Shown: positions 1-8,592, counted from the stretch's first letter. The stretch: 38,954 nucleotides of DNA from Dechloromonas sp. (GCA_017302355.1 JAFLDQ010000012.1:1-38954), one strand, 5' to 3'. Numbers and translations are program-made. Notes: generated by a model from the letters alone, not told the origin.

Positions 1-5
1 TGCGG

Positions 6-2171
6 ATGGATGCGATGAAGGCAAGATACCGATTCCTCGTGGCAGTGATGATCCTCGGTCTGCTGATGACCGGGCCATTCATGGTCACGCTGCTCCTGGT
101 CTGGCTGGACATGGACCAGGCCCAGCACGATCTGCTGGTTCATCTACTGTCTTCCCATCTGCCGGTCGGCGTCGCGATGACCGTGTTCGGCTTCGTGATC
201 GGCGTGCTGATCCTCAACAAGCTGTTCAAGCAGTACGTCGACGGGCTGCTGAGCATGTCGGAAAAGCTGCGCCTGATGCTCGGGGCCAACCGCAATTTCC
301 GGGTGACGCCGGAAGGCCCGCCGGAAGTGCAGCATCTGGCGCGCGCCGCCAACGACCTGGCGCAGCAGCGTGATGTCCTGCTCGACGACGTCAGCGAGCA
401 GATCGCCGCCGCCAAGGCCTCGGTCGAGGAAGAAAAGAACCGGCTCGCCGCGCTGATGTCGGAGCTGGCCCAGGCCGTCGTCGTCTGCAACCTCGACGGC
501 CGCATCCTGCTCTACAACAACCGGGCGCGACTCCAGTTCAAGGCGCTGGCGCAGGGGCCGACCTCGGTGTCCGGGGGGGCGTTGATCGGCCTCGGGCGCT
601 CGATCTTCTCGATCCTGGAAAAGAACCAGGTGCAGCACGCCGAGGGCGTCGTCCGGCAGCGGCTGGCGGCCGGCAAGACGGCGCTGTCCAACTTCATCAC
701 GGCGCTGCGCGGCGGCCAGCTTCTGCGCGTCCAGATGGTTCCTGTCCTCAGCGGCAGCGAGCGCAGCGACCGGATGTCCGGCTACGTGCTGACCATCGAG
801 AACATCACGCGCAACGTCGAGGAGGAGGCGCGCCGCGACCAGGTGCTGCACACGCTCACCGAAGGCAGCCGGGCGTCGCTCGGCAGCATCCGCGCGGCGG
901 TGACGAACCTGATCGACTACCCGGAAATGGAACCGGAAATGCGCGAGCGCTTCCTCGGCGTCGTCGGCGACGAGGTTGCCGGCATGAGCCAGCGCCTCGA
1001 CCGGACCATGGTCGAGTTTTCCGACTCGATCAAGATGCGCTGGCCGCTCGAGGATATCCTCGGCATCGATCTGATCGCCGCCGCCCAGCGTCGCATCGAG
1101 GAGAAACTGCGGCTGCCGACCAAGACCGAAGGGCTGGACGATGCGTTGTGGGTCAAGGCCGACAGTTTTTCGCTGGTCTTCGCGCTGCTCTTCCTCGCTT
1201 CCCGGTTGCAGGATCATTATGGGCCGAGAGAACTGCGCCTGCGCCTGTCGGCCCAGGGCCGGCTGGCGTACCTCGACCTGATCTGGGCGGGTCCGGCGAT
1301 GTCGTCGGAAACCTTCTACACTTGGGAAATGGAGTCGATGCAGGTCGGCGCGGAAGCGTCGCCCCTCACCCTGCGCGACGTCATCGACCGTCACGGCGGC
1401 GAGATCTGGTACCAGCGCGAAAAAGCCGCCCACCGCGCCTACTTCCGCTTCGTGCTGCCGGTGGCGACGCCGGAAGTCGAGGCGGAGCAGGAGGACAACA
1501 AGCGCGGAGCGGGGCGGCCGGAGTACTACGATTTCGACCTCTTCAACTACGAAGACAAGTCAATCGATCTCGACCGCAGGCTGAGCGAGCTGACCTACAC
1601 CGTCTTCGATACCGAAACGACCGGGCTGCAGCCGTCGGACGGCGACGAGATCATCCAGATCGGCGCGGCGCGCATCGTGAACAATCGCCTGCTGCGCCAG
1701 GAGGTCTTCGACCAGCTGGTCGATCCGGAGCGGCCCCTCAAGCCCGAATCGATCCCGATCCACGGCATCACCGAGGACATGGTGCGCGGCAAGCCGAACA
1801 TCGACCTGGTCCTGCCGGCCTTTCACGAATTCTGCGCGGACACCGTGCTGATCGCCCACAACGCGGCTTTCGACATGCGCTTCCTGCAGCTGAAGGAGAA
1901 GCGGACCGGCGTCCGCTTCGCCCAGCCGGTCCTCGATACCCTTCTGCTGTCGGCGGTGGTCCATCCGAATCAGGAGTCGCACAAGCTGGACGATATTCTG
2001 GGGCGTCTGGGCATCGAGATCGACACCCGTCACAACGCCCTGGAGGATGCCCTGGCGACGGCCGAGGTATTCCTGCGAATGGTGCCGCTGCTGGAAAAGA
2101 TGGACATCGTCACGGTGCGTCAGGCGCTGGAGGCTTCCGAGAAGACCTACTTCGCCAGGGTCAAGTACTGA
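6..2171 (+). CDS. Membrane sensor / histidine-kinase-like protein fused to a DEDDh 3'-5' exonuclease
   Basis: The 721-residue product has two N-terminal membrane segments (about 8-32 and 50-72), a HAMP-like linker and coiled coil (80-145), a PAS-like domain (about 147-265), a region laid out like HisKA plus HATPase (270-490), and a C-terminal DnaQ-type exonuclease domain (about 525-705). The exonuclease motifs are intact: Exo I DTETTG with D535 and E537, Exo II with D623, and Exo III with H676 and D681. In the kinase-like part the usual phospho-acceptor His of the H box is replaced by Arg289, so autophosphorylation is unlikely. It probably acts at the inner membrane and passes a signal to a nuclease domain; the nucleic-acid substrate is not known. 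It heads a unit of seven genes and ends one base before the next start codon. The start at 6 is near the window edge; ATG at 15 is an alternative and an upstream start cannot be excluded. Confidence 0.85.
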   Translation: MDAMKARYRFLVAVMILGLLMTGPFMVTLLLVWLDMDQAQHDLLVHLLSSHLPVGVAMTVFGFVIGVLILNKLFKQYVDGLLSMSEKLRLMLGANRNFRVTPEGPPEVQHLARAANDLAQQRDVLLDDVSEQIAAAKASVEEEKNRLAALMSELAQAVVVCNLDGRILLYNNRARLQFKALAQGPTSVSGGALIGLGRSIFSILEKNQVQHAEGVVRQRLAAGKTALSNFITALRGGQLLRVQMVPVLSGSERSDRMSGYVLTIENITRNVEEEARRDQVLHTLTEGSRASLGSIRAAVTNLIDYPEMEPEMRERFLGVVGDEVAGMSQRLDRTMVEFSDSIKMRWPLEDILGIDLIAAAQRRIEEKLRLPTKTEGLDDALWVKADSFSLVFALLFLASRLQDHYGPRELRLRLSAQGRLAYLDLIWAGPAMSSETFYTWEMESMQVGAEASPLTLRDVIDRHGGEIWYQREKAAHRAYFRFVLPVATPEVEAEQEDNKRGAGRPEYYDFDLFNYEDKSIDLDRRLSELTYTVFDTETTGLQPSDGDEIIQIGAARIVNNRLLRQEVFDQLVDPERPLKPESIPIHGITEDMVRGKPNIDLVLPAFHEFCADTVLIAHNAAFDMRFLQLKEKRTGVRFAQPVLDTLLLSAVVHPNQESHKLDDILGRLGIEIDTRHNALEDALATAEVFLRMVPLLEKMDIVTVRQALEASEKTYFARVKY

Positions 2172-2172
2172 C

Positions 2173-3243
2173 ATGCCCTGGTCGCTGGAGGGCATCCTTC
2201 CGTGCCGCCGGCAGCTGGCGTTTGAGACGGAACTGGAAGCCTTCGCGTCGCTCGATGAAGCGCCGCGGGTTGCCCTCAGGGTTCATCAGTTCCTGCGGGA
2301 CTTCGCCGCGCGCGACCTGAGCGGCGGCCTGGTGACCCGTCTGATCGCGGCGTTCAACGATCGCCTGACCGTCCGTGTCATCGAACTCACCGCACGTCGC
2401 CACCGGATGCCGGAGGGATCGTGGTGCTGGCTGGCCCTCGGTTCGGAGGGGAGGCACGAGCAGAGCCTGGTCAGCGATCAGGACAACGGACTGGTGTTCA
2501 GCGCCGCCGACCGGCATGAAGCGGATGCCCTGCGCGAAATCTTCCTGCCCTTTGCCCAGGACGTCAATCGGCGTCTGGCCGATTGCGGCTTTCCGCTGTG
2601 CAGCGGCGGCATCATGGCCGGCAATCCGGCGTGGTGCCTGTCGCTCGACGAGTGGCGGCAGCGCTTCTACGAGTGGGTTCGCCGCCCCGAGCCGGAAGCC
2701 CTGCTCAACGCCAGCATCTTCTTCGACCTCCACCCGCTCTTCGGCGATCGCGATCTCGGCGAGGCGTTGCGCAGCCTGCTCCTTTCCCTGACCGCCGACA
2801 CCCCGGCCTTCCTGCACCTGATGGCGGTCAATGCCCTGCACGTGGAGGTGCCGCTGAATTTTCGCGGCGAAGTCGTGGCCGGCGACGGGGGAAGCGGCAA
2901 CGAGGTCGACCTCAAGAAGTTCGGCAGCCGCATCTTCGTCGATGTGGCGCGGATTCTGGCGCTCTCGGGCGGCGTTCGCGCGGTCAATACCAGCGCCCGC
3001 CTGCGCGATGCCGGGCCGGCGGCCGGGATGCAAGCCGGCGAGATCGACGCGGTCGACGCCGCTTTTTCGCACATTTTGCGGCTGCGCCTGACGCGGCAGA
3101 TCGCCGCCGGCGCGGCGGTGGCCGAGACCGGGAACAGCGTCCGGCTGGACAGCCTGCACGAGGTGGACATGGCGATCCTGCGGGCTTCCCTGCGGCAGGC
3201 GAGGCGACTCCAGCAGCGTCTCAGGTTAAACTATGAGCTTTGA
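2173..3243 (+). CDS. DUF294 nucleotidyltransferase-like protein, no sensory domain
   Basis: This 356-residue protein matches the C-terminal half of the protein encoded just downstream and lacks that protein's cNMP-binding and CBS domains. It has the nucleotidyltransferase signature of the GlnD/MNT-like superfamily: G90-S91, then acidic residues D102 and D104 in the SDQDNG stretch. A helical DUF294 C-terminal domain follows, with the shared KKFGSRIFVDVARI-type motif near 255. Family members are annotated as putative signal-transduction nucleotidyltransferases with unknown protein targets. ATG 2173 was chosen because it follows the upstream stop by one base and because homology starts there; the same frame is open further upstream only as an overlap with the exonuclease gene. 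The active-site residues are kept, so it may be active. Confidence 0.85.
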   Translation: MPWSLEGILPCRRQLAFETELEAFASLDEAPRVALRVHQFLRDFAARDLSGGLVTRLIAAFNDRLTVRVIELTARRHRMPEGSWCWLALGSEGRHEQSLVSDQDNGLVFSAADRHEADALREIFLPFAQDVNRRLADCGFPLCSGGIMAGNPAWCLSLDEWRQRFYEWVRRPEPEALLNASIFFDLHPLFGDRDLGEALRSLLLSLTADTPAFLHLMAVNALHVEVPLNFRGEVVAGDGGSGNEVDLKKFGSRIFVDVARILALSGGVRAVNTSARLRDAGPAAGMQAGEIDAVDAAFSHILRLRLTRQIAAGAAVAETGNSVRLDSLHEVDMAILRASLRQARRLQQRLRLNYEL

Positions 3244-3260
3244 ATGAAGACGAGGTTGCC

Positions 3261-5216
3261 GTGAGTCACAGGGAAAAGGCCATCAGCCAGGCGGAAATGG
3301 ATCTGCGGCAGCAGGGAAGCCGCCGTGTCGTGGGGAGCACCGAGAAATTCCTCAAGCGCTACGCGCCGTTCGACAAGATGAATGGCGATGCCCTGCAACT
3401 GTTCGCGGAAAAGGCGCAACTGGCTTTTCACGCGGCCGACAGCGAGATTGTCGGCCCCGATTCGGGCGCTGTCCGCTTCTTCTACGTGATCGAGAGCGGG
3501 AGGGTGCAGGCGCGCCAGGCCGGCGAGGTGATGGTCACCGAATATTCGGTCCTCAACCTCGGGCCGGGCGAGAGCTTTCCGATCGGCGCGGCCACTTCGG
3601 GACGACCGACGACGAACGCCTACACGGCGGTCGCGGACACCTTCTGCTACCAGTTGCCTGCGCAGGACCTGATTGCGCTGATGGCGATGAGCCCGGAATT
3701 CACGCTCTTCTGCACGCAGCACCTCGCCAGCCTGCTGCAGCAGGCGCGGCAGCAGTTGCAGCAGCAGTTCGCCCAGCGCGCCAGCGAGCAACAGACGCTG
3801 AATTCGCCGCTGATCCGGATCGGCTCGCGCTCGCCGCTTTCGGTGTTGCCGGAAACGCCGCTGCGCAGCGCCCTCGAGGGCATGTCGAAGGCCGGTGTCG
3901 GTTCGCTGGCCGTCGCCGGCGCCGACGGCAGGCCGGTCGGGATATTCACCCGCTCCGATCTCCTCGATCGTGTCTTTCTGGTCGATCTCCCGGACTCGGC
4001 GCCGATCAGCCGGGCGATGACGCCCGATCCCTTCATGCTGGAAGAGCACGCGAGCGCCTACGACGCGATGCTGGCGATGGCCACCCACGGCATCCGGCAT
4101 GTGCTGGTGACCGATGCCGAAGGGCGGTTGACCGGAGTCGTCTCCGAACGCGACCTGTTCGCCCTGCATCGCGTCGGCCTGCGCCAGATTCGCCAGGCCA
4201 TCGAATCGGCGGAGGACATCGGGTCGCTGCAGCAATCGGCGGCGGATGTCCGCCAGCTGTCGTTCAACATGCTCGCCCAGGGCATCGGCGCCGAGCAGTT
4301 GACCCAGTTCATCTCGGCGCTGAACGATGCGCTGACGCGCCGTGTGCTCGAACTGAATCTCCACAACCATCACTTCGATGGCGTCGAGTGGGCCTGGCTG
4401 GCGTTCGGCTCGGAAGGGCGCGACGAGCAGACGTTCAGCACCGACCAGGACAACGGGATCGTCTTCACCTGTCCCGACGCCGCCGAGGTCAAGGCGCTGC
4501 GCAAGCGGTTCCTGGCTTTCGCGCTCGACGTCAACAAGGATCTCGACCGCTGCGGCTTTCCGTTGTGCAAGGGCGAGATCATGGCCAGCAATCCGCAGTG
4601 GTGCCTGACCCTCGAAGAATGGAAGAACCAGTTCAGCAAGTGGGTGCGCTCGCCGGAGCCCGTCGCCCTGCTCAACGCCTCGATCTTCTTCGACTTCCGC
4701 GCGCTGTTCGGCCATGCCGAACTGGCCGAGCAGATGCGTCGCTTCCTGCTCACGGCGACCGGCGGAAATTCCCTGTTCCTGCAGTCCATGGCGCGAAACG
4801 CCCTGAGCGTGGCGCCGCCGCTGGGCAAGATCCGCGATTTCATCACCGATCTCGAGCCGGGGCATCCGGGCAAGATCGACCTCAAGAAATACGGGTCGCG
4901 GATCTTCGTCGATGTCGCGCGCATCTACGCACTGGCCACCGGCGTCCATAACACCAACTCGGTCCAGCGCCTGCGCATCGCCTCGAAGCGCCTGGCGATC
5001 CGTGACGAGGAGGTCAATGCGGTGCTCGAAGGGCTCGATTTCATCCAGTTGCTGCGCCTGCGTCACCAGTCCCTCAAGGACAAACCCGGCGTCCAGGGTG
5101 ACAATCTGATCGATCCGAATGACCTCAACGAACTCGATCGCCAGGTGCTCAAGGAGTCCTTCCGTCAGGCACGCAAGATCCAGACCCGGCTCAAACTCGA
5201 CTATCAGGTGCATTGA
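3261..5216 (+). CDS. cNMP-binding / tandem CBS / DUF294 nucleotidyltransferase protein
   Basis: The 651-residue product has, in order, a cyclic-nucleotide-binding-like beta-barrel (about 30-145), two CBS motifs (about 180-300) that usually bind adenine nucleotides, a nucleotidyltransferase domain with GSEGRDE near 383 and TDQDNG about a dozen residues later, and a DUF294 helical C-terminus. Proteins of this build are thought to read the nucleotide state and modify or bind a partner; the target is not known. GTG at 3261 is preferred because GAGG lies five bases before it. TTG at 3240 is also in frame but overlaps the previous stop and has no good ribosome-binding site. The stop codon overlaps the next start by one base, which indicates translational coupling. 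Confidence 0.87.
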   Translation: MSHREKAISQAEMDLRQQGSRRVVGSTEKFLKRYAPFDKMNGDALQLFAEKAQLAFHAADSEIVGPDSGAVRFFYVIESGRVQARQAGEVMVTEYSVLNLGPGESFPIGAATSGRPTTNAYTAVADTFCYQLPAQDLIALMAMSPEFTLFCTQHLASLLQQARQQLQQQFAQRASEQQTLNSPLIRIGSRSPLSVLPETPLRSALEGMSKAGVGSLAVAGADGRPVGIFTRSDLLDRVFLVDLPDSAPISRAMTPDPFMLEEHASAYDAMLAMATHGIRHVLVTDAEGRLTGVVSERDLFALHRVGLRQIRQAIESAEDIGSLQQSAADVRQLSFNMLAQGIGAEQLTQFISALNDALTRRVLELNLHNHHFDGVEWAWLAFGSEGRDEQTFSTDQDNGIVFTCPDAAEVKALRKRFLAFALDVNKDLDRCGFPLCKGEIMASNPQWCLTLEEWKNQFSKWVRSPEPVALLNASIFFDFRALFGHAELAEQMRRFLLTATGGNSLFLQSMARNALSVAPPLGKIRDFITDLEPGHPGKIDLKKYGSRIFVDVARIYALATGVHNTNSVQRLRIASKRLAIRDEEVNAVLEGLDFIQLLRLRHQSLKDKPGVQGDNLIDPNDLNELDRQVLKESFRQARKIQTRLKLDYQVH

Positions 5217-5890
5217 TGGCTTTCAAACTCGGCAAACTCCTGGGCAAGGGCGGTTCCAGATCGCCGGAGAAATTGCCTGGCGACCTGCGCAAGGCGGTCG
5301 AGGCCTGGCGCAGCAGCATGGCGCCGGAACTCGATGAGTGGCATTACCATGTGCGCTACGTGGTGGTCGATATCGCGACATCCGGGCCGAGCGCGGAGGA
5401 CGGCACATTGCTCGGCATTTCCGCCGTCGGGGTGCGGGAGGGCGCGGTCATGCCGGCCGATGCCTTCACGTTCGACCTCGCCGCGGACGCCGACGCGGAT
5501 GCGGTCGACCGCCAGTTGATGGCATTTCTCGCCTATTCGGCAAAGGCGCCGCTGGTCACCTACCACAGCCCGTTCGTCAACAGCTTCCTGAAACCCGCGT
5601 TGCAGAATCGCCTGGGGGTCAATTTCCAGCCGAGCTGGGTCGATCTCGGCTGGATGCTGCCATCGCTGTACAGCGACAGGTCGGTGGGGCTGCTGCCCAT
5701 GGACGACTGGCTCGAGCGGCTGGGCATCCTTGGCCAGGGCGGCGGGCGCCGCGACCCGATGACCAATGCGCTGATGCTGGCGCGCCTGTTCCAGATGGTG
5801 CTGGTTCGCGCCATCAACAAGGAAATCCTCACGGCGGAGAGGCTGGTCGAGGAGTCGCAAGCCACGGTCTTCCTGCGCCGAAACCATTAA
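5216..5890 (+). CDS. DnaQ-fold exonuclease-like protein with degenerate active site
   Basis: The 224-residue protein follows the same pattern as the exonuclease domain encoded by the first gene of the unit. The Exo I position reads DIATSG: D52 is kept but the catalytic Glu is Ala54. At Exo II the Asp is Asn122 (in YHSPFVNSFL). At Exo III the His is lost and the last Asp is replaced by Asn184. Three of four metal-binding acids and the general base are therefore gone, and catalysis as a DEDDh nuclease is improbable. It may be a binding or regulatory subunit, perhaps paired with the sensor-exonuclease or with the DUF294 proteins. The start overlaps the previous stop by one base (TGATG). Confidence 0.82.
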   Translation: MAFKLGKLLGKGGSRSPEKLPGDLRKAVEAWRSSMAPELDEWHYHVRYVVVDIATSGPSAEDGTLLGISAVGVREGAVMPADAFTFDLAADADADAVDRQLMAFLAYSAKAPLVTYHSPFVNSFLKPALQNRLGVNFQPSWVDLGWMLPSLYSDRSVGLLPMDDWLERLGILGQGGGRRDPMTNALMLARLFQMVLVRAINKEILTAERLVEESQATVFLRRNH

Positions 5891-5899
5891 GGTCCGGCG

Positions 5900-7942
5900 A
5901 TGCTGGCCTCCCTGACCAGGCTGCAGCGCTACTACCTGCTGTACACGGGCGGCTTCCTGATGTTCGTGGGGACGCTCGCCGTGCTCGAGCGGCACGGCAT
6001 GCCGCCGCGCTGGATCGGCTACTCCTTCCTGATCTTCACGATCTCGATGTACGCGGTGATCGGGATCATGAGCCGGACCTCCGACGTCTCGGAGTTCTAC
6101 GTCGCCGGACGCCGGGTTCCCGCGTTCTTCAACGGCATGGCGACCGGCGCCGACTGGATGAGCGCCGCCTCGTTCATCGGCCTTGCCGGCACGCTCTATC
6201 TCTCCGGCTACCAGGGGCTGGCCTTCGTCCTCGGGTGGACCGGCGGTTTCGTCCTGGTCGCACTCCTGCTGGCGCCGTACCTGCGGCGCTTCGGCGAATT
6301 CACGATCCCCGATTTCCTGAACGCCCGCTACGGCAGCAACGCCATCCGTCTGGTCGCCGTCGGCGCGGCGATTCTCGCCTCGTTCGTCTACGTCGTGGCG
6401 CAGATCTACGGGGTCGGAGTCATCACCAGCCGTTTCGTCAGCCTGCAATTCGAGATCGGCGTCTTCGTCGGCCTCGCCGGCATCCTGGTCTGCTCCTTTC
6501 TCGGCGGCATGCGCGCGGTGACGTGGACGCAGGTCGCGCAGTACGTGATCCTGATCGTCGCCTATCTGACTCCGGTGGCGATCCTGTCCTGGTCGGTGAC
6601 CGGCATCCCCGTCCCGCAGGTGGTCTATGGGCAGGTGCTGCAACAGGTGCAGCAGATCGAGGACAGGCTCTTCGACAGCCCGGCCGAGGTGGCCGTGCGC
6701 CGCCTCTATCGCCAGCAGGCCGGCGAATATGCGCGCAAGATCGCGCAGCTGCCGGATTCGCTGTCGCGCGAACGGGAGGAACTGTCGTCAAGAATCAACG
6801 AGCTCAAGGCCACCGACGCGCAGGTGAGGGACATCATGGCAGTGGAGAGGCAGCGCCGCGATCTGCCGCAGCACCCGGGGCAGGCGCGGCTGCGCTGGGA
6901 GGCGGCCATGGCTGCCGCCGCCGAGCGCGCTGCTCCGCCGGTCCCTCACGCAGCGGCGTTCCCGGGCGATGGCGCGGACGGCGGCTGGTCGCAGCGCATC
7001 AACTTTCTCGCGCTGGTCTTCTGTCTGACGGTTGGCACGGCGGCGCTGCCGCACCTGCTGATGCGCTACTACACGACGCCGAACGTGCGCGAAGCGCGCG
7101 AATCGGTCTTCTGGTCACTGCTGTTCATTCTGGTGCTCTATCTGACCGCCCCGGCCTATGCCGTGTTTGTCAAATACGAGGTTCTCGCCCACGTCGTCAA
7201 CATCCCCATCGAGAAGCTGCCGGGGTGGATCGCCGCGTGGAGCAGGGTTGGACTGGTGAGCTACGAGGACATCAACCACGACGGCATCCTGCAACTGGCC
7301 GAGCTCGTCCTCAGTCCCGACGTGGTCGTACTGGCGACCCCGGAAATCGCCGGCATGCCCTACGTCGTTTCCGGTCTGGTCGCCGCCGGCGGCCTGGCCG
7401 CCGCCTTGTCCACTGCCGACGGCCTGCTGCTGACGATCACCAGCGCCCTGTCGCATGATGTCTATTACCGCGTGTTCCGGCCCGCTTCATCGACGCAGTT
7501 GCGCCTGGTGATCTCGAAGTCGCTACTCCTCGTCGTTGCCGTGCTGGCGGCGACGGTGGCGGCGCAAAAGCCGGGCACCATTCTGGCCATGGTTGCCTGG
7601 GCCTTCTCGATCGCCGGATCGGCGTTCTTCCCGGCGCTGGTGCTCGGCATCTTCTGGCGCCGGGCGACGCGGGCCGGCGCGCTGGCGGGGATGATCGTCG
7701 GCCTGGCGGTGGCCGCCTATTACATCTTCCGCGTCGAGGCGGGCAGCCTGGCCGCGCTGGGACTCGGCAGCCTGCGCATGCAGCCGTGGTTCCAGATCAG
7801 TTCAACCGCGGCGGGCGTCTTCGGGGTGGCCGCCGGGTTCGCGGCCATCATCGTCGTCAGCCTGTTCACGAGAGCGCCGGGCAAGGAGGTCGAGCGCTTC
7901 ATCGACGTCATCCGGCGTGCATCGCCGGCCAAGGGCGCCTGA
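5900..7942 (+). CDS. Sodium:solute symporter, VC_2705-type large subunit
   Basis: A 680-residue multi-pass inner-membrane protein of the SSS family, with typical motifs such as SEFYVAGRRVP after the second helix and the TGADWMSAASFIGLAG stretch. It belongs with the acetate/ActP-like branch in which the large subunit works with a DUF4212 small subunit, encoded next. Between about residues 245 and 355 is a long, charged, probably coiled-coil loop, known from the VC_2705 subfamily and absent from shorter SSS transporters. Substrate is inferred to be a short-chain carboxylate such as acetate; sequence alone does not settle it. It ends in a one-base overlap with the small-subunit gene. Confidence 0.9.
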   Translation: MLASLTRLQRYYLLYTGGFLMFVGTLAVLERHGMPPRWIGYSFLIFTISMYAVIGIMSRTSDVSEFYVAGRRVPAFFNGMATGADWMSAASFIGLAGTLYLSGYQGLAFVLGWTGGFVLVALLLAPYLRRFGEFTIPDFLNARYGSNAIRLVAVGAAILASFVYVVAQIYGVGVITSRFVSLQFEIGVFVGLAGILVCSFLGGMRAVTWTQVAQYVILIVAYLTPVAILSWSVTGIPVPQVVYGQVLQQVQQIEDRLFDSPAEVAVRRLYRQQAGEYARKIAQLPDSLSREREELSSRINELKATDAQVRDIMAVERQRRDLPQHPGQARLRWEAAMAAAAERAAPPVPHAAAFPGDGADGGWSQRINFLALVFCLTVGTAALPHLLMRYYTTPNVREARESVFWSLLFILVLYLTAPAYAVFVKYEVLAHVVNIPIEKLPGWIAAWSRVGLVSYEDINHDGILQLAELVLSPDVVVLATPEIAGMPYVVSGLVAAGGLAAALSTADGLLLTITSALSHDVYYRVFRPASSTQLRLVISKSLLLVVAVLAATVAAQKPGTILAMVAWAFSIAGSAFFPALVLGIFWRRATRAGALAGMIVGLAVAAYYIFRVEAGSLAALGLGSLRMQPWFQISSTAAGVFGVAAGFAAIIVVSLFTRAPGKEVERFIDVIRRASPAKGA

Positions 7943-8187
7943 TGGCGAACGATCGTTACTGGCCGAGGACGCGGCGGCTGACCTTCCGGTTGCTCTTCGT
8001 CTGGGCGATCGTCACCTTCGTCCTCACCTGGTTCGCGGCGGAACTCAACCGTTTCAACCTGTTCGGCTTTCCGCTCGGCTTCTACATGGCCGCCCAGGGG
8101 AATCTCCTGATCTATCTGGCACTGATCTGGTTCTACAACCGGCGGATGCGCAAGGTGGAAGAAGATTGCGGTATCGATGACGAATAG
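7942..8187 (+). CDS. DUF4212 symporter small subunit
   Basis: The 81-residue protein has two predicted membrane helices (about 14-32 and 45-63), separated by a short loop with the conserved-looking FNLFGFPLGFYMAAQG stretch, and charged ends. This matches the small subunit that accompanies VC_2705-type sodium:solute symporters (DUF4212). Its ATG shares a base with the stop of the large-subunit gene, so the two are probably made in a fixed ratio. The role is presumed to be assembly or activity of the transporter in the inner membrane. Confidence 0.9.
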   Translation: MANDRYWPRTRRLTFRLLFVWAIVTFVLTWFAAELNRFNLFGFPLGFYMAAQGNLLIYLALIWFYNRRMRKVEEDCGIDDE

Positions 8188-8190
8188 GTC

Positions 8191-8466
8191 GTGGGCGTGT
8201 TGCTCTTCGTGATCAGCGCCCTGCGCGCCGTTGTCGAGATGCTCGGGCTGTGCCTGATCGGCCAGGGGATGCTCTACCTGCTGGCCGGAAGCGGGCGACG
8301 GCAGAACGCCATCTACCGGTTTTTCGACCTGCTGACGCGTCCACCGCGGCAGGCTGCGGCCTTGCTGTTGCCGCGCGGGACGCCGGGAATGCTGGTCGGC
8401 CTGCTGGCTCTGGTCCTTCTCTTCATGCTCTGGATCGGGCTCGCGTGGCTGCGAAAGTCGCTTTGA
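8191..8466 (+). CDS. Small membrane protein of unknown function
   Basis: The 91-residue product starts at GTG 8191, three bases after the DUF4212 stop. It has two hydrophobic segments (about 3-30 and 66-87) with a basic, arginine-rich loop (35-60) between them. I do not recognise a named family. Its position as the last gene of the symporter unit suggests a link to the transporter or its regulation, which is inference only. Its stop codon overlaps the -35 element proposed for the downstream tRNA gene. Confidence 0.7.
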   Translation: MGVLLFVISALRAVVEMLGLCLIGQGMLYLLAGSGRRQNAIYRFFDLLTRPPRQAAALLLPRGTPGMLVGLLALVLLFMLWIGLAWLRKSL

Positions 8467-8490
8467 GGAAAAGCGCCCCTCTGCTACAAT
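8463..8490 (+). promoter_or_regulatory. Sigma-70 promoter of tRNA-Ser
   Basis: TTGAGG at 8463-8468 and TACAAT at 8485-8490 are separated by 16 bases, and the mature tRNA begins 11 bases downstream. The -35 box overlaps the stop codon of the preceding membrane-protein gene. The assignment is by match and position only. Confidence 0.65.
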
Positions 8491-8501
8491 GCGCGCCTCC
8501 C

Positions 8502-8592
8502 GGAGAGGTGGATGAGCGGTTTAAGTCGCACGCCTGGAAAGCGTGTTTAGGGTAATACCCTAACGCGGGTTCGAATCCCGCCCTCTCCGCCA
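8502..8592 (+). tRNA. tRNA-Ser (GGA), CCA encoded
   Basis: The 91-base sequence folds as a class II tRNA: acceptor stem GGAGAGG paired with CCTCTCC, anticodon GGA at 8536-8538, a long variable arm, the T-loop TTCGAAT and an encoded CCA at 8590-8592. Its 3' end is the attachment core for the accessory DNA that follows, and a 14-bp copy recurs at 15156-15169. The gene itself remains intact. Confidence 0.97.
8579..8592 (+). repeat. Attachment core (attL) in the tRNA-Ser 3' end
   Basis: The 14 bases CGCCCTCTCCGCCA form the end of tRNA-Ser and recur exactly at 15156-15169, next to the start of integrase 1 and before integrase 2. Use of a tRNA 3' end as the attachment core is standard for P4-type integrases. 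A different but overlapping repeat (8587-8603) recurs at 21453. Confidence 0.8.

Noticed and set aside
144..1433. Long - strand open frame opposite the sensor-exonuclease gene
   Set aside because: A high-GC antisense shadow: rich in Arg, His, Gln and Ala with no motif, while the + strand has clear domains.
3240..3260. TTG start for the CBS/DUF294 protein
   Set aside because: It overlaps the previous stop and lacks a ribosome-binding site; GTG 3261 has GAGG at good spacing.
3231..5213. 660-codon - strand open frame opposite the CBS/DUF294 gene
   Set aside because: Composition is that of an antisense shadow; the + strand protein has recognisable cNMP, CBS and transferase domains.
5338..7458. 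706-codon + strand frame overlapping the pseudo-exonuclease and symporter genes
   Set aside because: Very Arg/Gly/Pro-rich with no hydrophobic pattern; it is a shifted frame of the symporter.
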